Shown here piece by piece: positions 59,993 through 64,000 of a stretch of 64,000 bases of DNA. The DNA is from Artemisia argyi (lineage: Eukaryota; Streptophyta; Magnoliopsida; Asterales; Asteraceae). Under the pieces are notes generated by a model, which was given only the letters and a program-made list of their open reading frames with translations, searched no databases and was not told where the DNA came from. A program made the translations under genes and the position numbers. Where the stretch lies: assembly GCA_030686995.1 (NCBI GenBank), contig CM060692.1, forward strand, positions 17,465,465 to 17,529,464, written 5' to 3'. The stretch's first letter is position 1, and every line of letters starts with the position of its first letter.

Positions 59993-61393
59993 TCTATACT
60001 ACATATAATACACAAATGAATCTCTCTCTAAAAATTTCAAATCTACAAAAAATTATGCAATGTTTACAACACTTTAAAGCAAGGAATCTTCATAATTACA
60101 ACAAGTAAAGCATTGTGTACAAGCAAAACATGCATGACACGAAATTCAGACCAAAATATAGAAACATATACATTAAATAGCCTTTAAAACACCCCTACAC
60201 CTAAATTTACAATGATTTAAACCTAAAGTACAACCCTATATGAAACTTGTGCTTAGAACAACCAACCCAAAACGAGTCCAAACAACACCAAATTCTACAA
60301 AATAAGTTAAAATAGTTAGTAAAAATAAGGAAAATTAAAGGAAACGGGTTAACTCGCCCGAGTCAAACGAGTTGACTCGGTGAGTCACCGAGTCGTGACC
60401 GAGTCACACGAGTCGCAGCTAAACTTTTAGATCCACACAAGTTTCGGTTACACTTAAATGAAAAACAAAAGTGAAACCTACCTGAGATCCTCTAAGGATC
60501 TTGAAGATGAAAACAACCTATCCGAGATTTTTCTTAAAAGGTTTATGTGATTTGGTTTTCGTGTATATCAAGACAAAGAAAGATAATCTCTATTTGTGGG
60601 TAGCTTCGAATTGTGACAGAAATATTATTATGATATTATGTGTTCAGAGTTTTGACTGCTACAAGTGATTTGGAATGGCTTTGTGGCTGCCTGTGATGTT
60701 GTTTGTGAGACTATCGTTGTTTATCTATGAGAAAAATTAGGGTATATCATCCTAGATAATATTGTATTTAGTTATGTGATGGGCTGGAACTCGGGTTTGT
60801 TTCTTGGTTCTTATTTTGATTTCATTTGGGCCAAAAATCTTATACAAATATAGTTTGATGGGCCAGCAACTGAGAACGGAATAAATAACAATGCATACAA
60901 TTGTTAATTTCCTCGACAGATAAAAGATACGAAGTACCATACCTTTGTCATAGTTGTTAATAAGAAATTGTCTGCAGTTTTGGTTTCATGAATGTTTTGG
61001 CAAGCTTAATAAGCAAGTCATCAATAGCCATTTTTAGTCTTTCCATGTTCAAATCAAGTTGTAAATGGAGAAAATCATTATTCCGATGGGAAAAACAAAA
61101 ACAATTCATTCTAAGCCTGAATTTGTGTGTCTTAACATCCCCATAGTCAATGTTAAGTTTAACCGAAAGCTTTTTAACAAATTTATTCTAAATCACTAAA
61201 TATGGTACATATAATTTTGAAAACTTGATAGGACCAACGGGTTTAACTGGAATTCAGAGTCGTCATCGGTTTGGCTAGCCAATAAAAGCCGTTCAAAAAC
61301 GAATTAGAGGACCAGTCGAAACCTATAATTTTGTTAGCGCCTAAATTTTAATCACAGGGTACCCACCGCTGCAACGCACGGGTACCCTGCTAG
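59993..61393 (+). mobile_element. Non-autonomous Helitron with both ends
   Basis: It starts TCTATACTACATATAATACA after A59992 and ends CTAG (61390-61393) before T61394, the A-T insertion expected of Helitrons. Just upstream of the end is an 8-bp stem AGGGTACC/GGTACCCT (61356-61363, 61381-61388) enclosing GCAACGCACG. 1401 bp with no Rep/helicase frame. 60340-60420 has dense GAGTC/GACTC words. The ORFs inside show no recognised domain. Confidence 0.8.
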
Positions 61394-62351
61394 TTAAAAT
61401 GACAAGCAAGTAGATGAGACACTACCTAAGTTTGTTAAAATACTTTTAACCCATATTATTTTAGTTGTTAAGTCACTTATATACGGCTATGGTAAAGACA
61501 AGGCACATGTTAAGAAGTGGGTCCATGAGTCTTTTTGTGTGGGTTTTTGTCACTTTTTAAATAAAAAATTATTCTTTTGTGTTCTTTTTACGGGTCCCTG
61601 AGTCTTTTTTGTGGGTCTCTGACTCTTTATCATGTGCCTAAAGGTACAAGTTAATAAATCTTTGGCTTATTATTCCATAGTATTTTGGTGAGATTTATAT
61701 TCTTAATCAAGTAGTCGTGGTTAAAATTCCTCAATAAAATATATATAATTCTCTCTTTGTCGTAAAATATTTGTCCATGTTACTTTTTCTTTTCTTTTTT
61801 TTTTCAAAATTAATTGCTCGCTACTAAAAATAGGTAGAGAAACTTGATCAAATTAACTACTTTTTCTTTTTCTTTTCTTTTTTTTCAAAATTAATTGCTC
61901 GCTACTAAAAATAGGTAGAGAAACTTGATCAAATTAACTACTTTTTCTTTTTCTTTTCTTTTTTTTTTCAAAATTAATTGCTCGCTACTAAAAATATATA
62001 GAGAAACTTGATCAAATTAACGATATTACCTTTAGTTGAATTTATTATTACGAGTTTTAAAGAAATCATTTATTAACTAAATAAAGGTAAAATTGTAGTT
62101 ATGCGAAAGGGAGAAATAGAAGCAGTAACGATGATGTGTATTTTTATTTGACGATAATTATTTTGAAAGGAAAGAAGTATATGTATCTAGCCATGTAAGT
62201 GTGTGTTCGACTCTTGAAAACTATACATACGAAGGTTATAAATAGCGTGAGGCGTGATGTGACAGCATGACCAAGCCTCACGTCTTTGCGGCTAATGCGA
62301 AGCTTTTGCGTTTATAAGGTGTGGCATAAGGCGGCACAAAATATGAAAACA
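61394..62351. other. Non-coding region with an 80-bp tandem repeat
   Basis: Besides the tandem repeat at 61781-62021 nothing is recognised. Confidence 0.55.
61781..62021. repeat. Tandem repeat, three units of about 80 bp
   Basis: Units 61781-61857, 61858-61938 and 61939-62021. Each is a CTTTTTCTTTTTC-type pyrimidine tract followed by CAAAATTAATTGCTCGCTAC and AGAGAAACTTGATCAAATTA. Units are almost identical, differing mainly in tract length and GG to TA in the third. Confidence 0.92.
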
Positions 62352-64000
62352 TCTATACTATATAATAAACAAAGGTTTTGTACAAGTTCTCCTAAGCGCG
62401 CCTCATTAAAAACCCAATTAATATGCTGATGTGTCTTACTATAAATAAACCCAAATGTACACTCACCCGATGCACGATTTTTAAAAACAGAGTCTAATCC
62501 TTCTTCTACAAGATATTCAAACCTTTCAAAGTAATTACTACTAAACATTTAATGTATACGCGTTAATTATAGTAGCAGTTATGTGCATTTTTCCTCTACA
62601 CGGTCTTTCACAATCAGTTACAATTCATCCGATTCAAATCTTTTTTAGTTTATTGTGAGCTCCATTCAAGATGTGCCAGAGATCGTTTCTTCTTCATAAG
62701 TATTTTTCTTTCTCTAGCGATTGAAAATTCAAATAAAAATTTCAAGGTTATTTCATTTTTTCTATATCTTTTTTTGCCATCATTTATGATATGTTGTAAT
62801 CCGGTAAGTGAGATTTTGTGGTTTCATTCTTTTGATTATTGGAGACTTATCAATTTCCGCTTATGAATTTATTCTTCAAAGGTAGGACTTGAATAATAAC
62901 ACTTACATGGTTCTTAAAAAGATGGTACTTTGCATAGATCATTCGTAGTATTCTTCCTGGTATGTCTTTTACTAATTCTGATTCATGATTATTTAATCTT
63001 TTGATTATCCTTTAGCTTTTACGAATATTTTTTATTGCAACTTTATTTTGCACTTAACATGTTTGATGAAATGTCTGTGTAGTGAGATTTTGTCAACAAG
63101 TGTTTTTGAGTATCTAATAATCATTGATGGAGTCAACTAATAATCATCAATGGATTCATCAATTTTTCGTTTCATTTAATCACTAATTTTGCTAAGCATT
63201 AAATTCCTTCAAAATCAGTTTCAATTCCACTATTTCTTCTTCTCTACGTTTTGTTAAGCATTAATCCATTAAAAAATTCAACAATTTGTTTTGATTCGGT
63301 CAAGTCAATCATCACTAACACCTTCCATAAATCAAAACAATAAAGTTCTTCAAAATTAATGATATTGGTTTTGAATTTGCAGTTTCATATCACACTATTA
63401 CCGATCAAAATCTCACGATGACGAATTGGTAAGTATCCAAACATATGATATATTTTGATTGATTATGTTATAATTTTAATATATATGTTTAATCAGAACC
63501 CTAAAAAAACTGGGGAAGTTCACCTTGATGAATTATGTTATAATTTATTTGGGGGAAATCACCATGATATATTTTGATTGATTATGCAATAATTTTATTT
63601 TTGTAGGTAGAATGTGATTGAGGAAGATTAACCAGGTTTGACAATTTGTTTGATGAAATGTTTGTTAAGTTATATTCGTAACAATCTGTTTTTGGGAGTT
63701 TTTATGAAACTGCACTTTTGTTGTTGATTTGGCAATGGTCATATGCGGATCATTATAAATCTCAATCTGTATATTGTAGGAGCTGTCACTTGAAAAAGAT
63801 TATGGTGGATGATATAATCCGGCTAAACAGGTATCACTTTACATTATATGAGTTTGTAATATGTGTTTTTTTAGACATGTTTAGCATTGCGGTTAGCAAG
63901 CATCGCTTTGTATTATCATAATCTTTTAATGATATAAACTTTTCCTTTTTTTCGTATATTAGTGCTTTGTGACTGTGTAGTCTTTGTTGAATCTGTTTTT
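62352..64000 (+). mobile_element. Helitron 5' end, element leaves the window
   Basis: TCTATACTATATAATAAACA directly after A62351 is the Helitron start word seen at 59993. No CTAG end with hairpin is found before the window end, so the element is cut. The remaining sequence has no recognised coding frame. Where the element ends is unknown. Confidence 0.5.

Overview
The window is a plant nuclear segment, almost certainly from a eudicot and probably from the daisy family (Asteraceae, perhaps tribe Anthemideae). I infer this from AT-rich intergenic DNA, Athila-type Ty3/Gypsy elements using an Asp-tRNA primer site, plant F-box genes, Helitrons, MITEs and a tRNA-derived SINE. The family-level guess rests on remembered resemblance of the gag-pol proteins and could not be searched. 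Only one host gene looks intact: an F-box gene at 49486-50616. Most of the rest is nested mobile DNA.

Layout. 1-2330: intergenic DNA with a PPR-gene fragment and two microsatellites. 2330 to about 16060: element A, a decayed Athila-lineage element on the minus strand (gag, protease, RT/RNase H and integrase all broken). It is split by element N (5783-12156, plus strand), a young non-autonomous element with 1409-bp LTRs, a 5-bp target duplication and a single 298-aa ORF. 16811-17284: a short Helitron-like element. 17337-17543: a CRM-domain exon remnant. 18311-46573: element array B, arranged LTR1-internal1-LTR2-internal2-LTR3, with one 5-bp target duplication (aactc) around the whole 28-kb block. 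Internal1 (B1) carries two large solo LTRs of one other family in opposite orientations. Subtracting them leaves 7033 bp, against 7032 bp for internal2 (B2). Each internal region encodes a single gag-pol frame stopped at a different place. 46574-48767: host DNA without a recognised gene. 48768-59217: an F-box cluster made by segmental duplication, with one intact gene, one orphan promoter piece, one pseudogene disrupted by a hAT-like MITE that itself contains a Stowaway-like MITE, and one 3' fragment. 59723-64000: a Mutator-like foldback MITE, a Helitron with both ends visible, a tandem repeat, and the 5' end of another Helitron that leaves the window.

The most interesting signal is not a gene. 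Between the end of pol and the 3' LTR, elements A, B and N share an ordered set of short inverted repeats (H1, H2, H3). Some stem positions are exchanged in a pairing-preserving way, and H3 is followed by a G-rich tract. In B and N that tract repeats the element's own polypurine tract. N has lost gag-pol but keeps this set, so it is a good candidate for cis-acting RNA. B additionally has four tandem stem-loop units just upstream of its polypurine tract. N's promoter carries an array of TGACG-N-CGTCA palindromes, and its only ORF looks like an aspartic-protease fold without the catalytic motif.
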